A stretch of DNA of 64,000 nucleotides, from the NCBI RefSeq assembly GCF_031583145.1, contig NZ_CP134050.1, positions 3,795,501 through 3,859,500 on the forward strand, read 5' to 3'. This DNA comes from Brevibacillus brevis (lineage in GTDB: Bacteria; Bacillota; Bacilli; Brevibacillales; Brevibacillaceae). Below are positions 33,907 to 42,433 of this stretch, piece by piece. The notes below the pieces were generated by a model. That model saw only the letters and a program-made list of their open reading frames with translations. It was not told the DNA's origin and made no database searches. Position numbers and translations under genes: made by a program. Position 1 is the first letter of the stretch, and the number at the start of each line of letters is the position of its first letter.

Positions 33907-34392
33907 TTATTCAACGGCGACAGCGGAATCTGCTTGCTCGATATCGTCCCAAGCGCCGTTTTCCAGCATTTCCAGCTGGGCTTCCAGAAGCGTACGAAAG
34001 CGCATGCGATACACCGAAGCCCGCTTTTTCAGCTCTTCGATTTCGATGGCGATCTTGCGGGACTTCGCCAACGCCTCGTTGACGATCCTGTCGGCATTTT
34101 TCTCGGCTTCCTTCAGGATGAGCTGCGCTTCCTTGCGGGCGTTGGACTTGACGTCCTCTGCCGTCTCCTGTGCCACCAGAATGGATTTGCTAAGGTTTTC
34201 TTCCAGGCTCTTATAATGATCCACGCGCTCGTTCAAAATGGCGATGCGCTCTTCCATTTCTTTCTTTTCCTTAATCAGGAGTTCAAAATCTTTAATCACC
34301 TGATCCAGAAATTCATTTACTTCGTCAATGTTGTATCCGCGAAAGCCAGTACTGAATTCTTTATTGTGTATATCCAACGGCGTTAAAGACAC
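33907..34392 (-). CDS. divIVA: Cell-division/polarity protein DivIVA
   Basis: This 161-residue coiled-coil protein recognises curved membrane at poles and septa. The N-terminal lipid-binding domain reads SLTPLDIHNKEFSTGFRGY, NIDEVNEFLDQV, with the exposed aromatic and Arg residues typical of DivIVA; long heptad coiled-coils cover about 30-140. The GTG at 34392 follows GGGGGG by 5 bases; sequence upstream of it has no DivIVA similarity. It is last of the ylm/sepF group and precedes ileS, the standard Bacillales order. In sporulation DivIVA anchors the chromosome at the pole. Confidence 0.95.
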   Translation of the reverse strand: MSLTPLDIHNKEFSTGFRGYNIDEVNEFLDQVIKDFELLIKEKKEMEERIAILNERVDHYKSLEENLSKSILVAQETAEDVKSNARKEAQLILKEAEKNADRIVNEALAKSRKIAIEIEELKKRASVYRMRFRTLLEAQLEMLENGAWDDIEQADSAVAVE

Positions 34393-34491
34393 ATGAACCC
34401 CCCACTTTTCCCGATAATCATTGTCTACGATTTCGACAGGTCGAGCTGCATTTCCTGCCGGATTTTGCAAATTTTTGAGCCCTTCCCCATC

Positions 34492-35271
34492 TTAGGTGAC
34501 CAGTCCGACGATCATGCGAAGCCTGCCGCTTCGGGTCGGCCCCGATACTTCCAGCACTTTGAACCGGCCAAACCCCGCCATCGACACCATATCGCCCGAC
34601 TGCAGCTGACAGGAGGGATCCTCGGTTACTCTCCAGTTTACTTTTACCTTTCCCCCGCGGATCGGGACCAATGCTTTCGCCCGCGACAAATGGTGCACCT
34701 CCCCGATGACGGCATCCAGCCGCGGCGAAGGCACGGTGATCGTCTTTTCCGCGAAACGGGGAGCCGGCGGGGAAAATGCCTCCCAGCCGATTCGTTCGAA
34801 CTGGACCGAGGTGCGGTGAATCTGCGTCACCTGGCTGCAGACAAAATCGGCCACTTCCTCCGCCACGATGGCGTAAGAGGCGCTTTCATCCGTCAGCATA
34901 TCGCCGAATTTGTCACGCTTGAGCCCGGCATTCAGCAGCGCTCCCATCACGTCGCGGTGCTCCAGCACGTGAAACCGTTGATCCGCCTGGATACGCAGCA
35001 AGGCCAGCCGGTAATCGTCCGGCTCCACGCCCATGTAATCCGGATGCAGAATGGCGCGAACACGCTCGGCGCCCTCGTAGCCCCCGCTTGCCGATACGGT
35101 AACATCCTGCACTTGTGAGGACAGGCTTTGGACGATCGCCAACTGCCTCGGATCCAGAAAATCAGTAAGGCGCATGGCCTGCTTCCGCTCTACCAGCGAA
35201 AGCATTTCCAGCGCCCGTTCTGCAAAGGGACGTTCTTCTTTTCCAAAATGATCGAATACGCTCATACACAT
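34492..35271 (-). CDS. ylmH: S4-domain RNA-binding protein YlmH
   Basis: This 259-residue protein has an N-terminal helical/alpha-beta part (MSVFDHFGKEERPFAERAL, FLDPRQ), a central region (GVEPDDYRLALLRI, HRDVMGALLNAGLKRDKFGDM) and a C-terminal S4 RNA-binding domain (about 185-245: SRLDxV-like PSPRLDAVIGEVHHLSRAKA). YlmH-type proteins bind ribosomes and have been linked to rescue of stalled translation. The ATG at 35271 is 6 bases after a weak AGGCG; an ATG two codons later is the alternative. It is separated by only 8 bases from ylmG. Confidence 0.92.
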   Translation of the reverse strand: MCMSVFDHFGKEERPFAERALEMLSLVERKQAMRLTDFLDPRQLAIVQSLSSQVQDVTVSASGGYEGAERVRAILHPDYMGVEPDDYRLALLRIQADQRFHVLEHRDVMGALLNAGLKRDKFGDMLTDESASYAIVAEEVADFVCSQVTQIHRTSVQFERIGWEAFSPPAPRFAEKTITVPSPRLDAVIGEVHHLSRAKALVPIRGGKVKVNWRVTEDPSCQLQSGDMVSMAGFGRFKVLEVSGPTRSGRLRMIVGLVT

Positions 35272-35279
35272 TCACACGC

Positions 35280-35543
35280 CTACATCAGTTTATACAGGAT
35301 GGAAATTAGCCCGCTATAGGCCAAACGCAGCACGATGAGTGCGACGATCGGCGAGATGTCGATAAAGCCGAGCGTCGGAATGATCCGGCGAAACGGTGCC
35401 AAATACGGCTCCACGAGTCTTTCCAGGAGCTGGCCGATCCCCGTGTCCCGCATTTGCGGCACCCACGACATCAGTATGTACGCGATGATCATGAATTGAT
35501 AAACGGTAAACGCAAAATCCAGTACCGTAAACAGGTAACCCAT
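35280..35543 (-). CDS. ylmG: YggT family membrane protein YlmG
   Basis: This 87-residue protein has two hydrophobic helices (about 5-25 and 60-80) and the YILMSWVPQMRDT / LVEPYLAPFRRIIP motif of YggT/YlmG proteins. The family sits in the membrane near the divisome and affects septum or nucleoid placement; its molecular role is unclear. ATG at 35543 has AGGGTGAGG upstream. It lies between sepF and ylmH as in other Bacillales. Confidence 0.9.
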   Translation of the reverse strand: MGYLFTVLDFAFTVYQFMIIAYILMSWVPQMRDTGIGQLLERLVEPYLAPFRRIIPTLGFIDISPIVALIVLRLAYSGLISILYKLM

Positions 35544-35571
35544 TCCCTCACCCTTTTTGTCCGTTGTGTCC

Positions 35572-35991
35572 TTACTCTTCCATTACGCTGGAAATCGTAC
35601 CCTGAATGTCCACGTGATCAGGCGTGCAAACAAAAATGGTGTCCCCCACTTTTTGGATATCTCCGTTTAGGGCGTATACGGTCCCGCTCAAAAAGTCGAT
35701 AATCCGTTTGGCCTGATCTTTTTCCACGCGATGCAAATTCACCACGACAGGTCTCCGATGGCGAAGGTTGTCCGCTATGTCTTGGGCATCGCTGTAATGA
35801 CGGGGTTCGCAGAGGATCAAACGAATCCCCTCCTTTTCCCGTGCTTGAAACGGCACCACATTGCTTGCTCTCGTGGCAGGCTGCCGTCTGGCGGAGGAGT
35901 CCTGTTCCTCGTGTTCCTCTTCCACTGTCTCTTCGATGTATTCTTCGTTTTCCAACCCCAAGAACCCCATCAGCTTGTTCATTACACCCAT
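35572..35991 (-). CDS. sepF: Cell-division protein SepF
   Basis: This 139-residue protein anchors and bundles FtsZ filaments. The N-terminal membrane-targeting helix (MGVMNKLMGFLGL) is followed by an acidic linker (EEYIEETVEEEHEEQ) and the SepF domain (about 55-135) with ILCEPRHYSDAQDIADNL, RRPVVVNLHRV and DIQKVGDTIFVCTP. The ATG at 35991 follows GAGGAGA. The order ylmD-ylmE-sepF-ylmG-ylmH-divIVA is intact. Confidence 0.95.
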   Translation of the reverse strand: MGVMNKLMGFLGLENEEYIEETVEEEHEEQDSSARRQPATRASNVVPFQAREKEGIRLILCEPRHYSDAQDIADNLRHRRPVVVNLHRVEKDQAKRIIDFLSGTVYALNGDIQKVGDTIFVCTPDHVDIQGTISSVMEE

Positions 35992-36039
35992 CCTTTTCTC
36001 CTCCTCTCTTGCGTCGCCTCGATTGACCGGTTTTCCGGG

Positions 36040-36735
36040 TCATGGCTTGACCAGTACGGATCCCAGTCGGATATATGTAGCTCCTTCTTCAATCGCCACT
36101 TCAAAGTCGCTCGACATGCCCATGGATAGCTCCTCCACGTGCGCATGGGGAAACGCCCACTCATTGATGCGCTCTTTCCATTCATGAAGGCCGCGGAAAA
36201 CAGGACGAGCTTCCTCCACATTTTCGACAACAGGCGCCATTGTCATTAATCCTACGATCTTTATATGTTTCATATTACTGGTTTCGCGTAAAAAAGCCAA
36301 TACATCATTGGGACTAAGCCCAAATTTTGTCTCTTCTCCGGAAATATTCAGCTGCAAGAAACAAGAAACGACCTGATTCAACGCTTCTCCCCTCTTGTTC
36401 AGCTCTTCGGCAAGCGACAGACGATCCAGGGAATGGATGTACGGAAAACGTCCTACGACTTCTTTTGCTTTGTTCGTCTGCAAATGGCCGATGAAGTGCC
36501 ACGTGCCGCGGTCCCCGTGCTGCGCATGCTTGGGCAAGGCGTCCTGGACACGGTTTTCCCCGATATGTTCAATGCCGGCGTCGAGAAGCACGCCGATCGC
36601 GTCAGCATCCACGTATTTGGTCACCGCGATGATCTTTACCTCTTCGCGCTTGCGACCCGCCCTTTGGCACGCCGCCTGGATTCTCGCTTCGATCTCCTGC
36701 ATTCTCTCTTGCAAACGTTCTTTATCCATACTCAT
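36040..36735 (-). CDS. ylmE: YggS/YlmE family PLP-binding protein
   Basis: This 231-residue protein is a fold III TIM-barrel pyridoxal-phosphate protein. The PLP lysine is in IIAVTKYVDAD (near residue 38), and HFIGHLQTNKAK and SMGMSSDFEVAIEEGATYIRLG are family landmarks; the last binds the phosphate. YggS proteins control PLP and amino-acid homeostasis and have no catalysis of their own that is firmly known. Its ATG overlaps the ylmD stop in ATGA (36732-36735), showing translational coupling. Confidence 0.93.
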   Translation of the reverse strand: MSMDKERLQERMQEIEARIQAACQRAGRKREEVKIIAVTKYVDADAIGVLLDAGIEHIGENRVQDALPKHAQHGDRGTWHFIGHLQTNKAKEVVGRFPYIHSLDRLSLAEELNKRGEALNQVVSCFLQLNISGEETKFGLSPNDVLAFLRETSNMKHIKIVGLMTMAPVVENVEEARPVFRGLHEWKERINEWAFPHAHVEELSMGMSSDFEVAIEEGATYIRLGSVLVKP

Positions 36736-37580
36736 GAGACGCTACCTTCTCCCTTCTTGTTTTTCCATGCGATAAAGGAAGCCATCCGTCCGGTTGTACC
36801 TGCTGCAGCCGCTTCTTTCCGGTGAGAAAAAAACAAATCGGTCCGACAGCTCGTACACCAGCCAGTAGCCAGAATGTTCGTTTCGGAAATGCCTGCCTCC
36901 AGCAATATCCGCGTATTGAGCGTCCGCAGATCGAGCATATATCGCCCGTTTTTCGAGGGCTGTACGGCATCTTCCCAGCGCTTTGCGCTGACACGCACGT
37001 GAGCCACGATTCGCTCGTCTACCTCATAGCAGCAGCCGCCGATGGAAGGCCCGATCGCCACCAGGAGCTCCTCTTTCTTCGCCTGAAACTGCTTCTCAAG
37101 CGCGTGCACCATTTCCTCGGCAATACGGCCTACGGTGCCTTTCCAGCCGGCATGCGCCAGCCCGATTGCTCCCGAGGCCGGATCCAGGAAAAAGAGAGGA
37201 ACACAATCCGCGTAAAAAGAAGCCAGCAAAACGCCCTCTTGGTCTGTGTACAGACCGTCTGTCGCTTGAATGACGTTTTCAAGACTCTCCCTGCCTGCTC
37301 CACCTGCCATCACCTGGCATACCTGTGTCCCGTGCACCTGATCCGCGCACGTCCACGACTCGAAGGGCAGCTCCAGCTGCTGCGCCAGCAATTGCCGATT
37401 GGCCACGACGTGTGCCGGGTCGTCGCCCACATGCAAGCCCATATTCAAAGATCCGTACGGTTGTTCACTTACCCCACCCGTGCGAATCGTAAACCCCGCT
37501 ACCAGGCCGGGAAAGCGCTCTTCCCATTCCCACAAGTGTAACAGTGGCTTCTCCTTTGCCATTACAAACGGTTCTCCCAT
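36732..37580 (-). CDS. ylmD: YfiH/YlmD family (laccase-domain) purine nucleoside phosphorylase-like protein
   Basis: This 282-residue protein belongs to the laccase-domain (LACC1/YfiH) family. Metal-binding residues are seen in ADQVHGTQV, FYADCVPLFF and GLAHAGWKGTVG. Members show purine nucleoside phosphorylase and adenosine deaminase activity in vitro; earlier polyphenol-oxidase names are doubtful. A lone CxxC (CTSCRTDLFFSHR) near the end is conserved in the family. The ATG at 37580 follows GGAAGGTG. Confidence 0.92.
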   Translation of the reverse strand: MGEPFVMAKEKPLLHLWEWEERFPGLVAGFTIRTGGVSEQPYGSLNMGLHVGDDPAHVVANRQLLAQQLELPFESWTCADQVHGTQVCQVMAGGAGRESLENVIQATDGLYTDQEGVLLASFYADCVPLFFLDPASGAIGLAHAGWKGTVGRIAEEMVHALEKQFQAKKEELLVAIGPSIGGCCYEVDERIVAHVRVSAKRWEDAVQPSKNGRYMLDLRTLNTRILLEAGISETNILATGWCTSCRTDLFFSHRKEAAAAGTTGRMASFIAWKNKKGEGSVS

Positions 37581-37624
37581 GTTGTCACCTTCCTCATATG
37601 GCTTATCATACCATAGCCGAAAAG

Positions 37625-37648
37625 AAAAAAAAGGCGACCGATCGCCTT
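37625..37648 (-). terminator. ylmC terminator
   Basis: A 7-bp stem AAGGCGA/TCGCCTT followed on the minus strand by eight T residues, 8 bases after ylmC. Confidence 0.85.
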
Positions 37649-37655
37649 TCCTTCC

Positions 37656-37940
37656 TCAGTCCCGGTAATCCTCCGTCCCAGATGTCCGCGCATCGACCTT
37701 CAGCGCTTCTTCCACGCGCACGAGCACCACGTCTTTCCCGATTTTCACAATATTTCGCCACGGAATCACAAAATCGTTTCCGGATGAGAAAAAGCCCAGG
37801 AACTTTCCCGGTCCCGGTACGACGATCGCTTCCACACGGCCGTGGCGCAAGTCGATTTCCAGATCGGATATTTGGCCAAGCCGCTTCCCGTCCAAAATGT
37901 TCACTACTTCTTTGGTCTGGAAGTCAGAGATTTTCACCAT
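37656..37940 (-). CDS. ylmC: YlmC/YmxH family PRC-barrel sporulation protein
   Basis: This 94-residue protein is one PRC-barrel domain: MVKISDFQTKEVVNILDGKRLGQISD, then GRVEAIVVPG, FFSSGNDFVIPWRNIVKIG and DVVLV. PRC-barrel proteins bind RNA or partner proteins; members of this type are expressed in sporulation. The ATG at 37940 follows GAGGGAGAA. It is the gene after sigG, as in B. subtilis, and is cut off from ylmD by its terminator. Confidence 0.9.
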   Translation of the reverse strand: MVKISDFQTKEVVNILDGKRLGQISDLEIDLRHGRVEAIVVPGPGKFLGFFSSGNDFVIPWRNIVKIGKDVVLVRVEEALKVDARTSGTEDYRD

Positions 37941-38066
37941 TCTCCCTCACCCACTTTTTCTCCGTTACTTGTAGTATATGAGTCAGGTGCGGAATATGTC
38001 CTCCTGAGCGCTTAGAAAACTTGGCGCTGATACGCTTTTTGCACCCAACGGGCGCGGCAAACGAAC

Positions 38067-38098
38067 AAAAAACCCGGTCGGCACCTCTGCCGCCGGGT
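38067..38098 (-). terminator. sigG terminator
   Basis: A GC-rich stem (ACCCGGTCGGCA with TGCCGCCGGGT, one bulge) followed on the minus strand by six T residues. Confidence 0.82.
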
Positions 38099-38117
38099 CT
38101 GCTATGTAAGATTGGCA

Positions 38118-38897
38118 TTACGATTGCACGTGCTTCTGCATATGGGCGATTGCCGCTTTTTCCAACCGGGACACCTGTGCTTGCGATATTCCGATTTCCT
38201 CTGCGACCTCCATTTGGGTTTTTCCCTCGTAAAAGCGCATGGATAAAATCATTTTTTCCCTGTCTCCCAGACGCTGCATGCCTTCTCGCAGTGCGATTTC
38301 CTCCACCCACGTCACGTCCTTGTTCTTTTCGTCGCTGATCTGGTCCATGACGTAGATCGGATCGCCTCCGTCCTGGTAGATCGGTTCAAACAGGGAGACA
38401 GGATCCTGAATCGCATCGAGAGCAAACACGACATCTTCCTTGGCCACATTCAGCTCTTTGGAGATCTCCGTAATGGTGGGTTCGCGCGAATGCTTGTTGG
38501 TCAGGTTGTCGCGCACCTGCAGAGCCTTGTAGGCGATATCCCGCAAAGATCTGGAGACGCGGATGGGGTTGTTGTCCCGCAGATAGCGGCGGATCTCGCC
38601 GATGATCATCGGGACGGCGTAGGTGGAAAACTTCACGTTTTGCCCGAGATCGAAGTTGTCAATCGCTTTCATCAGCCCGATGCAGCCCACCTGGAACAGA
38701 TCGTCCACATACTCACCGCGATTGTTGAAGCGTTGGATAACGCTGAGCACCAGCCGCAGGTTGCCGTTGACCAGCTTTTCTCTGGCGGCCAGCTCGCCGC
38801 TCTGGAGGCGCTCAAATAACTCTCTCATCTCTTTGTTGGTCAGCACAGGAAGCTTGGAGGTATCTACCCCGCATATCTCTACCTTATTTCGCGTCAC
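38118..38897 (-). CDS. sigG: RNA polymerase sigma-G factor (late forespore)
   Basis: This 259-residue sigma-70-family factor has region 2 (GNLRLVLSVIQRFNNRGEY, DDLFQVGCIGLMKAID, VKFSTYAVPMIIGEIRRYLRD), region 3 and region 4 with the HTH TQMEVAEEIGISQAQVSRLE. The N-terminus MTRNKVEICGVDTSKLPVLT is the SigG signature that anti-sigma factors read. The GTG at 38897 has GAGGAGG upstream. It lies behind sigE with about 145 bases between and an own candidate sigma-F/G promoter, as in B. subtilis. It drives small acid-soluble protein and germination genes in the forespore. Confidence 0.97.
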   Translation of the reverse strand: MTRNKVEICGVDTSKLPVLTNKEMRELFERLQSGELAAREKLVNGNLRLVLSVIQRFNNRGEYVDDLFQVGCIGLMKAIDNFDLGQNVKFSTYAVPMIIGEIRRYLRDNNPIRVSRSLRDIAYKALQVRDNLTNKHSREPTITEISKELNVAKEDVVFALDAIQDPVSLFEPIYQDGGDPIYVMDQISDEKNKDVTWVEEIALREGMQRLGDREKMILSMRFYEGKTQMEVAEEIGISQAQVSRLEKAAIAHMQKHVQS

Positions 38898-39012
38898 GTC
38901 TTTCCCTCCTCGAAGCAAGAAAAAAGTCCCTAACCCGGTTGTCTTGAAGGCCGCGTACTGACGCGTATCCGTTTGGCAAGTGGCAAAAGCCACCATCCGT
39001 TTCGGTTAGGAA

Positions 39013-39041
39013 CAGTATCTCCTGAGGCTGGGAAAATATGC
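39013..39041 (-). promoter_or_regulatory. Candidate sigma-F/sigma-G promoter of sigG
   Basis: GCATA (39037-39041), 14 bases, GGAGATACTG (39013-39022) on the minus strand fit the forespore patterns GYATA and GGnnAnAnTR. The -35 abuts the sigE stop codon. Confidence 0.5.
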
Positions 39042-39042
39042 G

Positions 39043-39765
39043 TTAGACCATCTTGTTGAACTCTTTTCGCAACCGTTTTATAATTCGCTTTTCCAGACGG
39101 GAAATGTACGATTGGGAGATGCCCAAAAGATCCGCGACATCCTTTTGCGTCTTCTCTTCTTCCCCCGCCAGCCCGAAGCGCAGCTCCATGATGATGCGTT
39201 CGCGTTCGGACAATTTGTCCAGAGCTTTTTTCAACAGCTTGCGGTCGACCTGGTCCTCGATATTTTTATAGATCGTGTCATTTTCCGTACCCAGCACATC
39301 CGAGAGGAGCAGCTCATTTCCATCCCAATCGATGTTCAGCGGTTCGTCAAAAGACACCTCCGAGCGAATTTTGTTGTTGCGCCGCAGGTACATCAGGATC
39401 TCATTTTCAATGCAGCGGGACGCGTACGTCGCCAGCTTGATGTTCTTGTCGGGATCAAACGTGTTGACTGCCTTGATGAGTCCGATCGTCCCGATGCTGA
39501 CCAGATCCTCGATATTGATTCCCGTATTCTCGAATTTGCGCGCGATGTAGACGACGAGCCGCAGATTCCGCTCGATCAGCATCCCGCGCACCGCCGGATC
39601 ACCAGAGGGGAGCCGTCCCAGCAAGATCTCCTCTTCTTCTCTGGTCAGTGGTGGAGGCAAGGCTTCACTCCCGCCGATATAATAGACTTCTTCAGCGCGT
39701 GCACCGATCCACAGCAGGAAACGATACCAGGTCAACTGGAGTTGTAGGCGAAGTTTTACGTACAT
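39043..39765 (-). CDS. sigE: RNA polymerase sigma-E factor precursor (mother cell)
   Basis: This 240-residue pro-sigma-E has an amphipathic pro-sequence ([19 protein letters not shown]) removed by SpoIIGA near [13 protein letters not shown], then region 2 ([49 protein letters not shown]) and region 4 with [20 protein letters not shown]. It directs early mother-cell transcription after asymmetric division. It starts 2 bases after spoIIGA, so both are made from one mRNA. Confidence 0.97.
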   Translation of the reverse strand: MYVKLRLQLQLTWYRFLLWIGARAEEVYYIGGSEALPPPLTREEEEILLGRLPSGDPAVRGMLIERNLRLVVYIARKFENTGINIEDLVSIGTIGLIKAVNTFDPDKNIKLATYASRCIENEILMYLRRNNKIRSEVSFDEPLNIDWDGNELLLSDVLGTENDTIYKNIEDQVDRKLLKKALDKLSERERIIMELRFGLAGEEEKTQKDVADLLGISQSYISRLEKRIIKRLRKEFNKMV

Positions 39766-39767
39766 GA

Positions 39768-40730
39768 TTAGCCCTCCTGTTCGAGAATAAAGGTCGATTC
39801 TTGAGAATAAGTCTCCATCATGGCAGGATGCACGATGGCCTGATACTGCCCGTCAGCGGCCAAAGCAATGGGGTTGAGTCCGATCAGCACCTTGTGGGTC
39901 TCATACCGGGCATTCCCTTGCAAGACGGTGACATGGTCCGGTTTGACCGCCAGCAAAAAGTCCATCCCTCTCGACACGCTGCGGTAGGGGATCAGCCTGA
40001 CACGCGTCTGCCACTCCGATGGCAGGTCACCCCACGATCCGTCCAGTTTCTCCCACGCGCCGCCTCCATTATCGGCTGGCCCAAGCAAGGCTGATGGAAG
40101 CAAATGGGAAAGCATGCGACTCTCCATGATCATGACCGGTATGCGCGTGATCGGCTCGTGCAGTTGGTTGCCCGTATCCACGAGGCCGCGGCAGATGACC
40201 TTCTCCCCAGCAAGTGTCACGACGATGTCGACGAGGAAGGCATCCAGCTTTCGCGGCTCCTGGATTGCACGGTAGCTCCTTCTCCCCAGGAACCACATCA
40301 TGGCAAATCCAGTGAGGACAATGGCGAGCGTCGGTTTGAAGCCGACCCCGAAACCGTCATTGTGCGTCACCACAAGGCCGCCCAGAATTTCGTTTTGCGG
40401 GGCGAGAAAGTACTGGAGGCCGAACACGCCTCCGCCGAACACAAACGCGACGAAGTAAAAAATAATCAAATTCTGGGTAAAAGCCAGCAGCCTTTTGTTC
40501 CCAAAAGCGATCCACAGCATGAGAATGGAAAAGATCAGCTTGACCCACCACTGATACATCGCGGAAAGCGCCGGAAAAAAGAAAAAGGCGATATACGTGG
40601 AGCCGAACAACGAGGCGATCAGGAGTCTCCACCACACCAGGCGCTCTTTGCGAAAATAAGCGGTAAACCAGAGCAACAAGGTATCAATCGCAATGTTCAG
40701 GAGTAGAATGATATCAAGATACACAACCAC
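39768..40730 (-). CDS. spoIIGA: Sporulation sigma-E processing aspartic peptidase SpoIIGA
   Basis: This 320-residue membrane protease has five or so N-terminal transmembrane helices (about 1-150) and a C-terminal aspartic-protease-like domain with [12 protein letters not shown], holding the active aspartate; two copies dimerise to form the site. It cleaves pro-sigma-E after SpoIIR signalling from the forespore. GTG at 40730 follows GGGAGGTGAAG. B. subtilis has bpr between ftsZ and spoIIGA; here they are adjacent. Confidence 0.95.
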   Translation of the reverse strand: MVVYLDIILLLNIAIDTLLLWFTAYFRKERLVWWRLLIASLFGSTYIAFFFFPALSAMYQWWVKLIFSILMLWIAFGNKRLLAFTQNLIIFYFVAFVFGGGVFGLQYFLAPQNEILGGLVVTHNDGFGVGFKPTLAIVLTGFAMMWFLGRRSYRAIQEPRKLDAFLVDIVVTLAGEKVICRGLVDTGNQLHEPITRIPVMIMESRMLSHLLPSALLGPADNGGGAWEKLDGSWGDLPSEWQTRVRLIPYRSVSRGMDFLLAVKPDHVTVLQGNARYETHKVLIGLNPIALAADGQYQAIVHPAMMETYSQESTFILEQEG

Positions 40731-41027
40731 CAGTCTTCACCTCCCGACTGCCCCCTTCTCTGGTCGCCAAGCGAGCTGTCCAGACGCCGCTGCAGGAATC
40801 ACCTAGCTTTAAATGGACTGAAACGGTTACTTGCACGTGCTAGTAAATGCAGTATATATCAATGTGTATGTAAAATCTGTCAGTTCTTGACGGTATATTT
40901 TTGGATTTTTTGTAGAAGTTTTTTTCGTTTTCATTTCAAATAAGTTCATTTAAAGTAAAATTTTCATATGGTAGATCCGGTTTCCTCCCAAGCCTCCGCT
41001 CTTGATCTTTGCCATAAGTGGTTGGAT
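40731..41027. other. Intergenic region between ftsZ terminator and spoIIGA
   Basis: This AT-rich region has no gene. It holds the candidate spoIIG promoter (40851-40883) and AT-rich upstream sequence where Spo0A boxes would be expected. Confidence 0.6.
40851..40883 (-). promoter_or_regulatory. Candidate Spo0A-type spoIIG promoter with long spacer
   Basis: CTGACA (40878-40883), 21 bases, TATACT (40851-40856) on the minus strand. The B. subtilis spoIIG promoter also has a too-long spacer (22 bases) and needs Spo0A-P. TGACAGA overlapping the -35 resembles a weak 0A box. Confidence 0.42.
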
Positions 41028-41068
41028 AAAAAAAAGACCTTGTTCCCGTACGGGAGACAAGGTCTTTT
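41028..41068 (-). terminator. ftsZ terminator
   Basis: An 11-bp stem around AGACCTTGT/ACAAGGTCT, with a self-complementary CCCGTACGGG loop, followed on the minus strand by eight T residues. Confidence 0.9.
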
Positions 41069-41093
41069 CGCTCTGCTTCTTGCTTACAAACCG

Positions 41094-42239
41094 CTACTTC
41101 TTGTTGCGTCGGCGGTTGCGCAAGAACGCTGGAATATCCAAATTGTCGAGATTGCTCATCGAGAAGAAAGATTTGTCCTCTTCTTCCTCCTTGGAGCGGA
41201 GATTGTTCGTGTTCGATACCGGCGTTGGTCTGCTTCCTGCCGGGTTGACCTGCTGCTGCTGACGGCGAGGAATCTCCTGACGCTGTGTATGTTCGAAGCC
41301 CGTCGCAATAACGGTCACGAGCAGTTCGTTTTTCAAATCCTCGTTGATCACGGCACCGAAGATCATGTTTACGTCCGGATCCGCTGCCGAGGATACGATG
41401 TCGGCGGCTTCGTTTACTTCATACAGGCTCAGGTTTGTTCCGCCTGTAATATTCAGCAGGACGCCGCGAGCACCGTCGATGGATGTTTCCAGCAGCGGGC
41501 TGGAAATGGCCCGACGTGCTGCTTCCGCCGCCCGGTTTTCCCCGCTGCTGATCCCGATCCCCATCAAAGCCGAGCCTCTCTCGGTCATGATCGTCTTCAC
41601 GTCTGCGAAGTCAAGGTTGATCAGACCCGGGGTGGCAATCAGGTCGGAAATGCCCTGTACCCCTTGACGCAAAATATTGTCTGCCTCGCGGAATGCTTCC
41701 AGCATCGGCGTGTTTTTATCGACGATTTCCAACAGACGGTCATTCGGAATCACGATCAGGGTATCTACCTTTTCTTTCAATGCGGCAATCCCTGCTTCCC
41801 CGTGCATAGACCGTTTGCGTCCCTCAAACGAAAAAGGCCGGGTGACGACCCCTACCGTAAGGGCGCCCAGTTCCTTGGCTACTTCCGCGACAACAGGCGC
41901 GGCACCCGTACCCGTTCCGCCGCCCATCCCGGCAGTGACGAATACCATGTCCGCTCCACGCAGGGCGTTTTCAATCATATCACGGCTCTCTTCCGCAGCC
42001 TTTTTTCCGATCTCGGGATTGGCACCTGCTCCGAGGCCGCGCGTCAGTTTCTCCCCGATTTGCAGCTTGATGTCCGCTTTGGACAGTTGAAGCGCTTGTG
42101 CATCCGTGTTCAAGGTGATAAATTCTACGCCTCTCACACCGCCCTCGATCATACGGTTCACGGCGTTGCTTCCGCCGCCTCCGCAGCCAATTACCTTAAT
42201 TCGCGCAAAGGATTCCATATCCATATCAAATTCCAGCAT
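41094..42239 (-). CDS. ftsZ: Cell-division protein FtsZ
   Basis: This 381-residue tubulin homologue polymerises with GTP to form the Z ring. It has [17 protein letters not shown], the tubulin signature [17 protein letters not shown], the T7 loop [11 protein letters not shown], a variable linker rich in Gln/Arg/Pro, and the C-terminal peptide [15 protein letters not shown] that binds FtsA, SepF and EzrA. The ATG at 42239 has GGGGAGGA upstream. A weak TTGAAC-N16-TATGTT (42261-42288) promoter may exist in the 194-base gap after ftsA. Confidence 0.98.
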   Translation of the reverse strand: MLEFDMDMESFARIKVIGCGGGGSNAVNRMIEGGVRGVEFITLNTDAQALQLSKADIKLQIGEKLTRGLGAGANPEIGKKAAEESRDMIENALRGADMVFVTAGMGGGTGTGAAPVVAEVAKELGALTVGVVTRPFSFEGRKRSMHGEAGIAALKEKVDTLIVIPNDRLLEIVDKNTPMLEAFREADNILRQGVQGISDLIATPGLINLDFADVKTIMTERGSALMGIGISSGENRAAEAARRAISSPLLETSIDGARGVLLNITGGTNLSLYEVNEAADIVSSAADPDVNMIFGAVINEDLKNELLVTVIATGFEHTQRQEIPRRQQQQVNPAGSRPTPVSNTNNLRSKEEEEDKSFFSMSNLDNLDIPAFLRNRRRNKK

Positions 42240-42433
42240 AGTGCTAGTCCTCCCCAATTCAACATAAGAAAGCTCCGTGTCTGTTCAAGCCGCTAGCGAA
42301 ACAGAGGAACATTTCGCTTTTTCCCACCTTTCGGGGAAAACGAAACATTCCAATATTCGCCATCGTCTGTACAGCAGCAAGCCGCAAGAAAAACGTAAGA
42401 TTCGTTACAGGCTCACACCAATCATTCGGCTCG

